Source of the DNA: Aptenodytes patagonicus
Lineage: Eukaryota; Chordata; Aves; Sphenisciformes; Spheniscidae
Direction: 5' to 3'
DNA: 64,000 nt
Assembly: GCF_965638725.1 (NCBI RefSeq)
Contig: NC_134970.1
Coordinates: forward strand, 7,732,001 to 7,796,000
The position numbers and the translations under genes were made by a program. Positions within the stretch are counted from its first letter, which is position 1; every line of letters starts with the position of its first letter. Shown piece after piece: positions 19,747 through 31,773 of the stretch. The notes beneath the pieces were generated by a model, which saw only the letters and a program-made list of their open reading frames with translations, had not been told where the DNA came from and did no database searches.

Positions 19747-21378
19747 ATGGAAAAGCAGTCTGCTTTGGTGCTCGTACTGGCAATGGTGACAGTGACCAAT
19801 GGAAACAACCAGGACCTGGACAGCAATATGGTAGCAAAACGATAGTGGGATTTGCCCGAATGATGAATTTAACCTCTGTAACGGTTTGCCTGCCCACACC
19901 CAAGTCAGCAGAAGACCCTTTACCAGTTTTTGTGCAGGACATGAACATATCGCTAGCCCTCGAGCTCATGTGGGAGCAATAATATATAATTAATAATAAT
20001 TATAGTAGGAGCTTTAGGGAGATCGAGGGAAGAGGCTGTACTTATATTGTCTACAGTTGGTAGCCGGGCACAGTAAATGCTAGTTTGGTATGGAATGCCA
20101 GATGTGATTATGTTCTTCAACCTACCCATGAGGCCACGGGCTGGAGCTGGAATGGCACTACACTATGCCCCGAAATTCCATGGGGAGCTACCAAATATAG
20201 TGTCTGCTGGAGCACCGATGACCTCTCCCTACAATATACAAAACCACTGAATGCCTCATGGTGCATCAAACACCCTGAAAAGGATAATAACGAATGTCCC
20301 AGCGTGTGTAATCGAAATTCATGGGACTGCCCCCTCAACTGCACGTGGGCTAGACACACTTGTGCGCCCAGCTGGTACCGGGAAAAGGTATTCCTGGTAG
20401 GGAAATCTCCGCTCTGGAACTGTCAGGCAGAGATCAGGTGCAAAGACATAGATGAAATGCCACCGTTACGGCTATATCCTCCTGCTCAGGAAGCTTTAAT
20501 ACAGGGCTGCCTATGTAGCACTACCAGTTACTTGTGGCCCTCTGCCCTAGACTGTAGTAAGAAAGATTACTGTCGTCCCCTTACTACCGTGCCAGGTTCA
20601 TGCCAAACATCCTTTGTCCCTGCACCTCCTAACTTAGCGTGGGCATGTTCTGACGGCCACACATATTCCCGATTCTACGCAACCATCCCAGGACTAGCCT
20701 GCACATTAGCCGTGTTCTCTCTGTGTCCCATTTATTGGGAAGGATCCATGCCACGTAAGTGGTGGGATGACAGCCCAAGGGGCTTGCGGGGGGAATGGCG
20801 GGAAGCCTCAACACAAACAGGATGGTGGCTGGAATCAGGTTTTGGGATGGGAATTGCTCCGGTACGGAACCGGCAGGCTATTCTGGAACTGGGCCTGCAG
20901 CTGTCAGCCTTGGCCAACGCCACGTCTGATAGTTTGGGGCTATTAGATAATCAACCACAACATACCAGTAGAACGCCTATTCAAAACCGAGCCGTATTAG
21001 ATCTGATGCTGTTAAAGAAGAAAGGTGTCTGTGGAATCCTGAGCCTATCGGAAAATGAGTGCTATGTCCACATCCTGAACATGTCGGTACCCTTTCAAGA
21101 CCAGATCAACAAAATGAAAAAAAGTAGCAAAGGACTCAGAGGCAAGTGTTGCTGCACTAGGGACTAATTGGTTGGGGAAAGTTTTTGGTATGTTTGGGTT
21201 TTCTTTGTCAGGATGGCTAGCCAGTCCTCTCCAATCTCTGATAATGCTTGTAGTTGTGATTGTTGTGATTTGTATTGTTATAAAAGGTGTTAAGTGCGCA
21301 ATAACGAAAACTGTATTAGCCATGGAGTATACTCCCTCAAAATCTATTCGTATAATTGATGTTCCAGTACGACCTTAA
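19747..21378 (+). pseudogene. env: env of second provirus, broken
   Basis: A start at 19747 gives a plausible signal peptide, but this frame stops at 19843-19845. The long piece at 20085-21167 (360 codons) holds most of the cysteine-rich surface subunit with several N-glycosylation sites. It continues into the transmembrane subunit with the Q-N-R-A-V-L-D block at about 20980-21010 and a Cys-x9-Cys pair instead of CX6CC. A frame change at about 21165 separates it from the membrane anchor and tail (21172-21378), which contain a run of about 20 Val/Ile residues. No clear furin site was seen. Confidence 0.85.
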
Positions 21379-21517
21379 ACAACTGAGAAATGATGATTCA
21401 CAGTGAGCACTGAACTCACCAAGACTGCGCTCCCTTTTAACTTTGGAGGCAAGAGGTGACTGTACCACCACTCCAGGGAAACCAGTCGAAACGTGACTGT
21501 GGTCACGGGTTGGATTG

Positions 21518-22085
21518 TGTGGCAGGTGCACCCGCCCTGACAAAGACTGGGGGCATTAAGACCACTGCGTCCTTACTTTTCACGCCCTTACGTTCGCGCC
21601 TTTAAGGTGGTGAGTGCTGACCATCACGTACACACCTTGGGCCAGTAATTACCGTCACGTATACACCTCGGGCGAGGAGAAAGCAAGTTAAGGCCCTCAG
21701 CCAATTCGAATTGACCACAGATCAGATTTGACTAGGGTATAAATGGAGCCCCGCCGGAGGGCAAGTTGAGCCGGTCCTCCTCGGAGCAGCGGGTCTGCAG
21801 TCAGGGACTCTCCCCTTGGGTCGGGACGCCACCCAAGGAAACTCCTCGAGGTTGAGAGCCCTCATCTTATAGCTGAGTGATTGTGCACATTTTGGATCCG
21901 CAGTTCTAAAGCCGGCTGTGCAGTATTAATCCCTCCTACGCCATCCTGAACCTGTGGTTTACTGATGTTGTCGGAGTGTTGACGCCTCATTTCTAGTTAG
22001 TTTTCTGCTAAACAATTTTGGTTAAAATAAAGTTTATTTTTCAATCTATCACCCACCTAATTTGATGACATGAGCCTCCGCGACA
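21518..22085 (+). repeat. 3' LTR of second provirus (568 bp)
   Basis: It begins TGTGGCAGG and ends GCGACA. TATAAA lies at 21738-21743 and AATAAA at 22026-22031. It has about 92 bp of U3 absent from the 5' LTR, in which an acgta-tacacctc-type motif is repeated (near 21628 and 21659). Scattered single-base differences from the 5' LTR indicate age. No strong polypurine tract precedes it. Confidence 0.9.
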
Positions 22086-22086
22086 G

Positions 22087-22278
22087 TCTGGCTGCCCGGG
22101 ATGTCCTTAATGGAGAAGATGCTATACCCCGGTTATGAGGTCCATGACAGCAACAGCGGGAGGGAAAACCACACTGTTGCAACATGCAGCACCCGGGGGA
22201 CCAAAGAGCCTAGCCTTAGTGTTAGATGGTGGAGGAACACCCCAAGGGCTGCAGAACTGGCCAGCCTTCCTGGGAACC
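22087..22278 (+). repeat. Dispersed repeat, copy 1
   Basis: About 190 bp starting ctggctgcccgggatg is nearly identical to 31774-31983. Copy 2 has about 15 extra bases near 31920. One frame stays open through both copies and includes G-G-K-T-T-L-L. I cannot assign it to a family; a retroelement internal fragment is possible. It starts two bases after the 3' LTR of the second provirus. Confidence 0.85.
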
Positions 22279-22660
22279 CCAGAGACGCTGGTCCGTCAAA
22301 AGGAAAGACGGGTCAGGGTCGTCCAAATGCCAAGGGGAGGTCAGAATAACAAGGGGTGAAAATTCCCCGTCGACACTAATCAGTGTGACACAAAAGGACC
22401 TCCCAACAGAGAGTAGCAAGATCTAGGACGGGGACATTCCTGGGGTGAGGCATGGGGTTTCCGACAGGCCAGTCAGACAGGCTCCCCACACCCGTTTTAC
22501 AGAAACTACGGGTTAACCGACAAACCGACAGCCTGGGTGCTGGGAAGGTGCCAGGCCAAATTGTTCCATCTGCTCCTCCGGCCCCACTATCGGGAAAGTA
22601 AGGGAGGAGCTCCCCACCCCCGGCCCTGGGAGCCCCAAAGAGTTGTCCCAAGGCTTGTTG
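22279..22660. other. No gene recognised
   Basis: This stretch lies between the dispersed repeat and the GC-rich segment. The open frame from the repeat ends at 22357-22359. Nothing else can be assigned. Confidence 0.4.
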
Positions 22661-22985
22661 CTCGCCCCGCAACCCGCGCCTGCAGGCTGCCCAGTTGCCG
22701 TGGCAGCGGGGTAGCAGTGGGGCGGGGCCAGAGAAGGGCGCTGCAGTGGCTGGCGGGAGGCCCTGCCTGTCACCGCCTGGCGGGCGCCATTGGCTGAGAA
22801 GCCAGGAAGAAGGTGGGCGGGCTCCTGGGAAAGCTCCTGCGGCGCCTGCTGTGGCGGCGGGTGGCAGTCTCCCTGTTGTAAACTGAAGCCGGGCCCTTCT
22901 GCGTGCCCTAGGCTGGTGCCACTTGCGGAGCCTCCCGGGGCGGCGGGAGAAGGAGCGGTGCCAGGCTGGGCCTCTCCTCTCTAGA
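22661..22985. promoter_or_regulatory. CpG-rich, promoter-like segment
   Basis: The segment is very GC-rich with frequent CG dinucleotides. It contains a GC box (ggggcggggcc near 22728) and a CCAAT box in either orientation (ccattggctg near 22787). It marks the change from AT-rich to GC-rich DNA and lies just beyond the 3' end of the SUN gene. No first exon could be attached to it. Confidence 0.4.
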
Positions 22986-23168
22986 TTAAATCTTAGGAAC
23001 GCTTACTATCTCCCTCATTTTTAAGAAAAAATTAAGTAGAAGTTCTAACATTTTCCACATGCGCCCGGCCTCCCCTCAATGGATCTTCTTGCGCACCCCA
23101 CTTTGGAGACCAATCCTCTACACCGATCCGAATTGCCACATCTTTCCCCACACACACGCTTTTTCTTC

Positions 23169-23174
23169 TTTATT
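23169..23174 (-). terminator. Poly(A) signal overlapping the SUN-gene stop codon
   Basis: On the minus strand AATAAA uses the last two bases of the TAA stop (23173-23175). A transcript using it would have a 3' UTR of only about 15-30 bases. Confidence 0.6.
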
Positions 23175-26100
23175 ATGTTTGTCCCTCTTCTTTTCCTCTG
23201 GTTTCAGTCCAGGCTTTCTGGTTTGCCATCTTCCCATGAACCTGCACTCGATAAATGCAGGTGTACGCTGGGTTTCCCCAGTTGCTCTTCACAAGAAGTT
23301 TGACGTATGAAAAGGCTCTGGGAAGCGGCGCGTTCTGTGAAGGAAAGAGGGAAAAGGAAACGGGGGGTGTTATGAGCGACAATGCAATCAATGTTTCTCC
23401 CCCTGCCAGTCCTGCTCCTGCTGAGGAACAAGCTCCTGAAAGTGGGTGGGAGCGGCTGTGGAAATCTGAGGCTCGCTGCTGGTAGCGGGTCTGCTGGGGA
23501 GGCTGGGGACACGGGAAGGGGGAAGGCACCTGGCATCCTCTGCATGCCGGCCCGGCTGGGGCTCAGTCTCCCTGCCCTCTGCCCCTTCCCTCTGTTGCTT
23601 GCTCTGTGCTGACAGAGAGGCCGGGGAGGTGCTCCTATGCGTGGGGCAGCTGGTGTGCAACCCCACTGAGCTCCCGCTGTCTGCTCTGCCTGCTTTCCTC
23701 CTGGCAGGCGTGAGAGCACCAGGAGAGAAGGGGCATGCGATGTTGGGAGGAGAGGACGCTGGCCAGCCTGCCAGCAGGCCACAGGATGGAGCGACGGTGC
23801 TGCCCGATGGCTTTCGCCGCCAGGCGTCCCTGTTTCTCCACGGCACAAAGACGTTGCTCGGGTGGAGTGGCTGTGTGTGCAGCTGGCTCTGCTGAAGGCA
23901 GTGGGTCCAGCCGGGGAATCTCTTGGGACTTGTGCTCCCACGGGCCTGACCCTGCCCTCGCTATCCTTTTGCTACCACCACCGTGTGCTACTCAGCCCTC
24001 CCAAGCCCGCCAGGTCTCTCTCGGCGGTGGTCTGGGCCCCTCTGCCCAGGGAGAAAGCATTCACGCTCTTCCTGCCATGGACTTGCAGGCAAACCTCTTT
24101 GGCTCCCTGGCATCTTGCCCCCGCGCGTGGACCGTACCTTCAGAGGGAAGGTCTGAATGAGCTCTTTCGCCACGTTGTACGTGAATGTCCCAAGGAGAGT
24201 CTCCTCTTCTCCGTCCGCGTCTACTCCCTCAGGGGCAAAGCACAAGGAGAGCAGCTCAGACTCGTCCCGACAAAGAGGCAACGTATGCGCTGCATCAGCC
24301 CTGTTATCTACCCACCCTCTCCTGGGGCTCTAGCAGCAGTCTAGCACTGGTTACGGTGAAGCTGAGTCTCCGCCTTGAGTTTTGGTCAAGAACCCTGAGG
24401 TGCTTGGCCAGAACAAGCCTTAAGAGGGATGAAACCTCTAGAGCCCTTCAAGTACCCTGCTAGCGCACCGCAGTGCTCAGGAGAGAGCAGGGCACAAACC
24501 TCAGAGGATGCACAAAAGCGAGCAAGACCCTGTCACGGCTTTCCCCCCGGGCCAGATCCCCGCCAGAAGCGCCCAGCAGAGACTTACAAAGACAGCGACG
24601 TCTCTGGGGGCGCTGATGACGGTCCCAGATGGAGAGACTTCTTTGGCAATGTGCTGCACAGTGACGGCAGTGAGATGGACTTGTGCTGGCAACCTGATGA
24701 CCACCTGGCCCTGATGCCCTTGTAAAGGCCAGCAGTTTCCTGGGGAAACATCCGGCTGCAACCAGAACGCGAGAGCAATGAAGTGTGAGGGAGTGTTGGG
24801 GCCAACACAACTGCCCATGCAGCTTGAAGCGTAGGCGCCGGTGTGTCTGTGGTGCCTCGAAAATGAGGCGCCTGTGAGGAAATGGACAGAAGCAGGAGGC
24901 CTTCTTCCCTGCCTGACAAAGGGGGCTCTCAGTATTACGGAGCAGAGGAGAATAGCGGTTATGAAACCATCCTAGTCAGGGGCCTAGCAGAAACACGTCT
25001 CTGCCCAGTGGCTCTGCAGGGCACACCCCCGGCTCCCGCCTCCCACCCCCAAAAAGGTGCTGTTAGGGATGAGCGCGGAAACGGGGTCACCAGGGAGAAA
25101 GTCTTTCACCCAGCTGTGGCAGAGGACTGTGGGCAAGATGCAGCGGCTCGGCTCAGCTCAGCTCCGTTCCCCTCCTGAGGGGAACCACTGATTTCTAGCA
25201 AGCCCAGCCCTGTGTTAGAGCTTTGGTTTCAGGAACCTGATCAACACTGTGGGCTTGAGCAGTACCACTGGACTGAGGGGAGAGCCCCTGAGGTCGGCCC
25301 CTAACTTCACAGGAAGGAAGGAAGGAAACCGGCACCGATGATTTCTGCTACGATACCTGCAAAATAGTATCAGGAGGGTTGGCAGTGCGAAAGAACCATA
25401 AAACCCTGCAGCCCCAATTCTCTTTGCAGCTGTAGGTCTCGGAAGTTCTCTGCACGTCGATGGTGGCACCTGTAAGGAAGGGAGAGCACGTGACTGCAAG
25501 AGGCCACAGACTAGGAGGACTTGGTGCTCAGACACTATTTCTGATGTTGCGGGCCAGCTCCACGTCTGTCAGTCCTGTCCTCATCACCACGCTGGTGGGG
25601 GTGCCCAGCTGTTCAGGGGAATGATGGCAGCCACGTGCCTGGTGGCTGCTTCTCTCACAGTGCCACGAGGAGAAGGTCTGAGGGTTCTCGGAGACAGCAG
25701 GCACCCATGTGAATGACAGCAGACCGAAGCTGAGGGCTTGCTGCATGGGCAGCAAAGGACGGCCCAGCCATTCCCTTTTCAAATGCAGTGGAGAGGAAGA
25801 GAGCCCCTCCATCAGCACAGGAACACGTGCGGGGGCAGTGCCAGAGGCAGCCCTGCGAAGGCCAAGGGCAGGACTGGGAGGGAGTCTGAGAGCGCCACTC
25901 TGCCACAGCCTTGCTCTTGGACCCCATGAAGCGTTTAAGCTCCCCCACTTTGGAGAGCAGCGCCTGGAGCGCAGGCTCCTTTGGGGAGTGCTACAGACAA
26001 GCGCAGGCCAAGGAGACTGGGCTGCTTGTGTCCATACCAGAGCTTTTCAGGGCCCAGTCAGACATCTGGACGTAGACTTCCGAAGCCATCTCGGACGCCG

Positions 26101-29100
26101 CCTGGTTCACTTTCTGAACTTCCTGGGCATGCCATAAACAAACACAGAAAAGGATCACATCAGCGGGCAGTTCGGCATGGCTACTAGCGCCCGCAGAGGC
26201 AAAGGGTCAGTGTCAGAAATGCAAGGCAAGCCCAGTCTCAAGTCCACAGAGCTGCAAGACTCTCTGCTGCTGACGTGAGCCGCGAGGACTGAGGAACCGT
26301 ATCTGTGTCCACGGCCACGACCATGTCCCCGAGGTGGGTTGACGAGGGTCCCCACACCCTCCTCCCCACCTTCCACGCTCTCCAGGTCAGCTGGGAGATG
26401 GGCTCAGGCCCTGCCAGCGATGGCTGGCGCCGTGAGCGTGCCTGGGTCTCACCACTGCCTCAGGGGCCTGGCCAGAGCAGCCAGAGGTGTCGGCATGCCA
26501 AGGGAAGGCTGTCGGGAGTCCTCCGCTGCCTGAAGCAGCTCGGTTAAACTGGGGCTGGAGGAGGGCCTGTGCAGCGCAGAAGCTGAGCCAGCAAGCCCCT
26601 GGGGCAAAGGCTGGGTTGCGGCGGTCAGCAGTCCGGCCCCACCAACAACCCCAAGGAGTGCTTTCTCGGGGGTTCTGCCCAGCCAAGCCTCCTTCCCCAA
26701 AATGCAGGATCACCTTCACACTGCTGAGCTCCGCCCTCAGTTGAGCCACCTCCTCCAGCAGAAGCTGCATCTTTTGGGTTTGCTCCGCCAACAAAGCGCT
26801 CGAGTGCCTGCAGGAACAGGAAAGCAGATCTTGTCAGAGAGCGGCCCATCCCCTCTGGGGAGCACCTGAGCTCAGCAAGGAGGAGAGACACATGTGCTTT
26901 CCCTGCTTTGCGAGTGCTTCCCTTCCGCACCAGGTTGAGCAAAAGGCAAAGGCAGGAGGGAAGTACGGGAGCCCTGGCTGTTAGGAAAACGAGTGCAGGT
27001 AGCACGAGGTCGGCTGAGGCTTCTGCACCGAACCAATTCCAGCTCAGGAAACATCTCTTACCGCAGGGTCTTGAGGTCTGCTGCAGACACCCTTGTCAGC
27101 TCCTGAAAGGGAAAAACGCTCCGTTAGAGCATCTGCTACCAGAGCCGCCGGGGCTTCCCAGGAGAGGGTTCCCTAGGAAGAGACGGCAAAAGCTGCTGCT
27201 TCTTTGGGTCACCCTGCGTGGAAGCAGAAGAGCCCGTGATTTATCCAGCCACTGTCAGCCACGCTCCATTGCCGGAGGTGCCTGTCCCACAAGAGTCACC
27301 GACCTCTCTCAGTCCCTTTGCCGGCATTGTCCACGCTGGCAGCGAGGTCCCGCAGTAAACACCAGCTGCAATTCACATCACCAAGAGACAGTTATTTTAC
27401 TGGGGTTGCTAGCGATCCCTGCAGTCGCGTTGTCTCCTCCCTGTTGCCTTGGGGGTGGGGCAGCAGGTTAGCTGAGGAGGTGGGGAACGTGGGGGCGCAG
27501 AGAGAGGACGCGCCTCCGACCGGGAGCCATCAGCCCCGGCTTGAGGGGACTGCGCAGCCGTGATCTTCAGGTGTGCTCGCTGCCCCAGAGCTATTCCCCA
27601 TTTCCCCTCACTGCTTCAGTGAGCACCGAGACCAGGCTGCATGGGCTAGGAGAGGTACCTCTCCATCGGTCCCCCTGCACGGCCCCTCCCCCCTGGGAAT
27701 CCCCAGTTCAGGCTTGGAAATACCTACGCCCTTCGCTCGCAGACTTGCAGACTACGCAAGCCATTTGGTCCAGTGGCCAGAGCAGCAGCATGGCTGGGAG
27801 ACTACCAGTCTTACTGCTAGTCCGAAAGCCAGTCCCACTCAAGGACATACTCGGGAAGCACTTGGGCCACGGGAGTTTCCGCACATACTGGCCCAAAAGG
27901 AAAGCTGGCCAGCTGAAAGCTGGCATCCAGCACAGCCAGGCTGTCGCCCTCAGATGTTTGCTCACGAAAACTCACCAAGAGCCACTGGGAGCAACAAGAA
28001 GACGACTTTCAAGAACCTCTTCTTCTGGAGGGCCATCTTTTGCCTGAAAAAGAGGGAGTCCTGTGGCTGTCAACGAACCAAGTCGTGGGCAAACCCTTTC
28101 ACGGGTGGATTTCCCTTTTCAGGCCAGAAAGCCACCGTTTTGGAAGCCTGCTGCTGACAGAGAGCTGACAGAGCAGCACACAGGAGGAACACGATTTCTG
28201 TCCACGCCATTCAACACTGCCGGCAGATCTTCCCCAAAGGAAGGGCTCCAGGAGCACCTTCCAAAAGGGAATGAAAACTATCCAGGGAAGCCAAGAGGTC
28301 GAGCAAATGAAGACTGCTTTTCAGCAGTCTTTCTGGTGTGGACCTTGCTCTCTCTTTGGCTGAGAAAGCAGGCCTGTTCTCACTTGCCATCACACAGATC
28401 TCTCTTGGGGGTGTTTTTCCGCACAGCTGGGAAGCGCAGGAGCCTTGTCTGGCTTTCCTCCCAGAGCCCTCCCAGACCTGCACCTCCAGACTCTCCCTTG
28501 CCAGAGCCGGGGGAAACCCTTCCCCTGCGGAGGCTTGGCTCTGCACCCGAGCGTCTGGCTACGTGGCAGTTTGTCCTACCGCAGCCAAAGTCTGGGGCTC
28601 CGGCAAATGCGTGGGAGTGAGACTTCCGAGGGGCTTTGCTCTTGGCTCTCCCTGAGAATGGCCACAGCACGAGCAGCGCCCGAGCTTTGGTGCCCGAGTG
28701 GGAGCCCCCTGCTGCTGGCTGGGGAACACCCTCTGCTCTCCCCTTTGCTTGCACCGGCCCTCACACATCCCCTTTCTCCCCCCTGTCCACAGCAGAAACA
28801 AGTAGTACGTACACGGCGAAGATGCACGTGCTCAGCAGATGTCTCCACAGAGAGACAAGGGCACCTGCCAGATGGCAAGTAAGGCTGAAGACTGTCCCTG
28901 GGCAAAGAAACGAGAGAAAAGTTAGGCCCGTCTCTTGAGGTCTCTTCTCCAGGATGCCCAGCCACACATGTTTCAGCTCCCTGTGGGGAGGCGGGCACCG
29001 AGTCCTACACACTCTCCCTCCCTGGGCCAAAGAGCAGGGCAGCCTGCACTTCTCCTGCCACTTGTGACATTTGGCCAGAGCTCTGGCACAGCGCAGCTCT

Positions 29101-29246
29101 CCAAGTTCACCCCAGAGGACTTCACAGCAAGCAGCAGTGCTGAACTTACTTGCAATTTCTGTGGCCTCGTCACGCCACTTGGCAGGCCCTTGAGTGGCTG
29201 AGCCGGCGGTTGACATCGAAGACAGTTCCACCAGCTCCACCTCCAT
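23173..29246 (-). CDS. SUN-domain protein, SPAG4/SUN3-like
   Basis: SUN proteins sit in the inner nuclear membrane and bind KASH proteins across the perinuclear space, linking nucleus and cytoskeleton (LINC complex). Exons (minus strand, GT-AG): 29150-29246 from an ATG, 28809-28897 (membrane span), 27062-27102, 26714-26807 (heptad-rich coiled coil), 26038-26122, 25357-25469, 24588-24755, 24138-24227, 23173-23334. Phases agree throughout. An extra exon at 27976-28043 is possible. The SUN domain starts at S-D-W-A-L-K-S-S-G (26038-26068), has the P-G-N-C-W-P block (exon 24588-24755) and ends with Y-T-C-I-Y-R-V-Q-V-H-G near 23230. The product is about 310 residues, the size of testis-type SUN3/SPAG4/SUN5 rather than SUN1/2. 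AATAAA overlaps the stop. The exact paralogue and the 5' end are uncertain. Confidence 0.87.
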
Positions 29247-29256
29247 GCAGAGGTTC

Positions 29257-31770
29257 CTGTGGGAGGAAAAAGACAAATGCCGGTTGCCCACTGTCCCCAC
29301 GCTGCAGGAGCCGAGGTGGGCAGAGGTAGCCTGAGCGGAGGCCCTTGCCAGAGGATGGACCGTTCCAGCAGCAGCGAGAGAGGGCAGCACAGCTGGGCTG
29401 CTTCCAGGGGTTCCCCCCGCCTTTCCCCATCCTTTGCTTTACAGGCCCACAGTGGGAGAAGAGGAAGCGAGCTGGCAGCAGCGGTCCCCTGCCTCGGGAA
29501 GCCCACCCGGCAGCACAGCCCAATTCTCACCCTGTCCCTCCCTGCTCCCTGGCCCCTGGCGCCATCCTGCCCCTCGGCAGGCACCTCTCAGTGGCCGTTC
29601 GGGGAGGGGGCACAGGCTGCTGTCCCCCACCGCAGCCCCCCACCTCTTCCCTGGGCGCTGATGGTCTCCCGACCCCTCTTCTCCCCGCTCAGCTGCCCCC
29701 CTCAGCCAGGCAGGACTGTGCCTCAACGTCCCAAGGGGGCCAGTCCCAGGTCCCAGGGGCTTGGACTCCCCGCGCAGCAAAATCTCCCCGTGCAGCAGGG
29801 CTGGGCTCCGACCCCTGCAGCACGAGGCTACCGCCTCCCCAAAAGGCCCTGCTGCACACTGGCTTTTGGCCGGGAGAGCGAGCCAGGCTTTCAGCTGAGA
29901 CCCATCCCCACAGAAGGGGGGCTTCGCAAGCCACGGGGCTCTTCTTCAGCAAACCTCTGTTGGCTTCCCCATGCTGCTGCGCACCCCACTGACCATGTTA
30001 CACCACGTCCGTGCTACCACCCCAACGTGACGCCCTGGGCAGGAGCAGCCCGTTTCGTACCTACTCGTCTGGCAGCGGCTCGGCCCCGCTGCCTCCCCTG
30101 CTGGCTGTTGGTTAGCCTTGTTCCCCAAGGAGCCTTTGGAGGCCCCTTGGCATCTTCTCTGGGGGCCCTTTCTCCTCGCCATCTCTGGGCAAAGACAGGC
30201 TCCCCGCTCAGCTCTTCCCCCTCAGCCGCAGCAGTGTGGCCTGCCCAGGCAAAAACAGCTCCGGCAGCAGCCCCACGCCGCCCCCCCCAGCAGGAGCGCG
30301 CCTGCCCAGGGCAACAGCCACACAGCAGCTGTGGGCTCCTTCCCCACGCGCCACAGGGCTGTGCAGGCAGCCAGCTCTGACCTCACAGCGGCGGCTCTGA
30401 CATCACATTGGGGCTCCCCAGGGCTGAGTAGGGCGGGGAGACCCTGTGGGCTCCCCTGGGGCAAGACGGCTGCCGCCCTTACAGGCGGCGGAACCCCATG
30501 CCTGTGGGCTCCCAAACCCTGCCACGCTCCCGTGCCGGGCAGCTGCCTGGCCTGGCCTGGCCTGCCGGGCAGGGTTCCAGCTCTCCTGGGCATACCCGGG
30601 AAACAAGAAAGGGTGCTGGAAAGGGGGCTTTGCTCCCGCCCCATGGGACAGCTGCTTCCGTCAGTGTTTCTCCTCTTGCAACTGTTTCGTACGCCAGGAA
30701 GAAAAACCCAGTAGCCCAGACGTGCTGTCAGGGGCCCAGGGGTACGTCTGGTTAACAAAGACCATTTTTTTCTCACCCGTGCTGATTCTGCCTTGACTTC
30801 CCTAGTTTGAAATGGAAGTGTGCCCCTTCCTTGTCTTACAGTGGCCTGCAGGGTCCAGGAAGGTCCCTGCACAGGGGCATAGGCTGCGCTGCGGGCACTG
30901 AGCGGCACGGCCCATAGCAGGGTCCCAGCATGGCAGGATGGGGACACAGGGCATATGGAGCGCAGCCCCACATGTCCCACCTCACTGGCCAGTGGGTGCC
31001 CCACGCTGGCGCAGGGCCAAGCTGTGCTGGGGCGGTGCGGGGCTCTGCAGCTTCCCAGCCATGCCACCCGCTTTTGCAGGGGAGCACAAGATGCCCGTTT
31101 CCTCATGGGCAGCCCAGGCCTGCCCGGACCCCTGGCCCCCGCCCCAGTGCAGTGGGCCGTCCAGGCAGCAGAGCTGCCGGTGCCATTGATGGGCAGCCGG
31201 GGCCTTGGCATCAAAGGGCGCCTGGGGGGCTTGCGGCAGGCTGGGCGGCTCTTGCACTCGTGGGACAGGGTGGTCTTTGGGTGTGATCCTGTGGGTAGGA
31301 ACGGGCTTCCCTTGTCCAACGCTGGAAGGGGGGTTCCTCTGGGAGCGGGCAGAGACGGCAGTATCCTGCCTGGGGCTGGGCCCCTCAGGCTCCACACCGA
31401 CATGGAGGGGCTCTGTCTCCCAAGGTGACCTGTGGGCAACTGCCAAGGGCCACAGTGCCCCCTCCTCCTCCACAAGATGCACAAGACACCACAACAGCTC
31501 CTCTGGGCTGACCTAGAGACCCCAGTGGCTTCTCTGGGATGACCCAGCAACCCTGCTAACCTCGCATGAGAACTTCAATAGCATCCTGGGATGCCCACTC
31601 ACCAGCCCCATCTCTCAGCAACCCCTTGGGATCCTCCAAAAACCCCCAGGGAATGCTCCTGCTAGCCTGACCCCCTCCCAGTACTACATGCTGTTAGACA
31701 GCTGCCAGGAACACAGGGTTCTAACCCCTCCCATCCCTGGAATGCTCTGGATGGGCTTTCCGAGTGGACA
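29257..31770. other. GC-rich stretch without a supported gene
   Basis: Sequence upstream of the first recognised SUN exon. Long open frames occur on both strands (for example minus 30222-31550 and plus 29259-30380), but they overlap each other, show no domain and have the Pro/Gly/Arg-rich composition expected of chance frames in GC-rich DNA. The 5' UTR or promoter of the SUN gene may lie here. Confidence 0.5.
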
Positions 31771-31773
31771 GCA

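Larger units (their letters stand above)
14666..22085 (+). mobile_element. Degenerate endogenous retrovirus with tRNA-Ser-type primer site
   Basis: This is a full-length but decayed provirus: 5' LTR 14666-15142, primer site 15149-15166, gag region to about 16620, protease to integrase 16656-19400, env 19747-21378, 3' LTR 21518-22085. All genes contain stops and frame changes. The primer complement fits tRNA-Ser with one mismatch, a choice known from ERV-S/ERVL-related lineages, yet this element has an env with a gamma-type transmembrane core. It may belong to the avian ENS-1/ERNI-like group, which I propose only tentatively from the coiled-coil start of gag. No target duplication flanks it. 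It is clearly older than the provirus at 3654. Confidence 0.88.

Noticed and set aside
29259-30380. 373-codon plus-strand ORF
   Set aside because: Same reasons, and it lies beside the recognised SUN exon on the opposite strand, with no splice or domain support.
30222-31550. 442-codon minus-strand ORF
   Set aside because: Pro/Arg/Gly/Ser-rich with no domain, in GC-rich DNA where stops are scarce; other frames on both strands are also long here.
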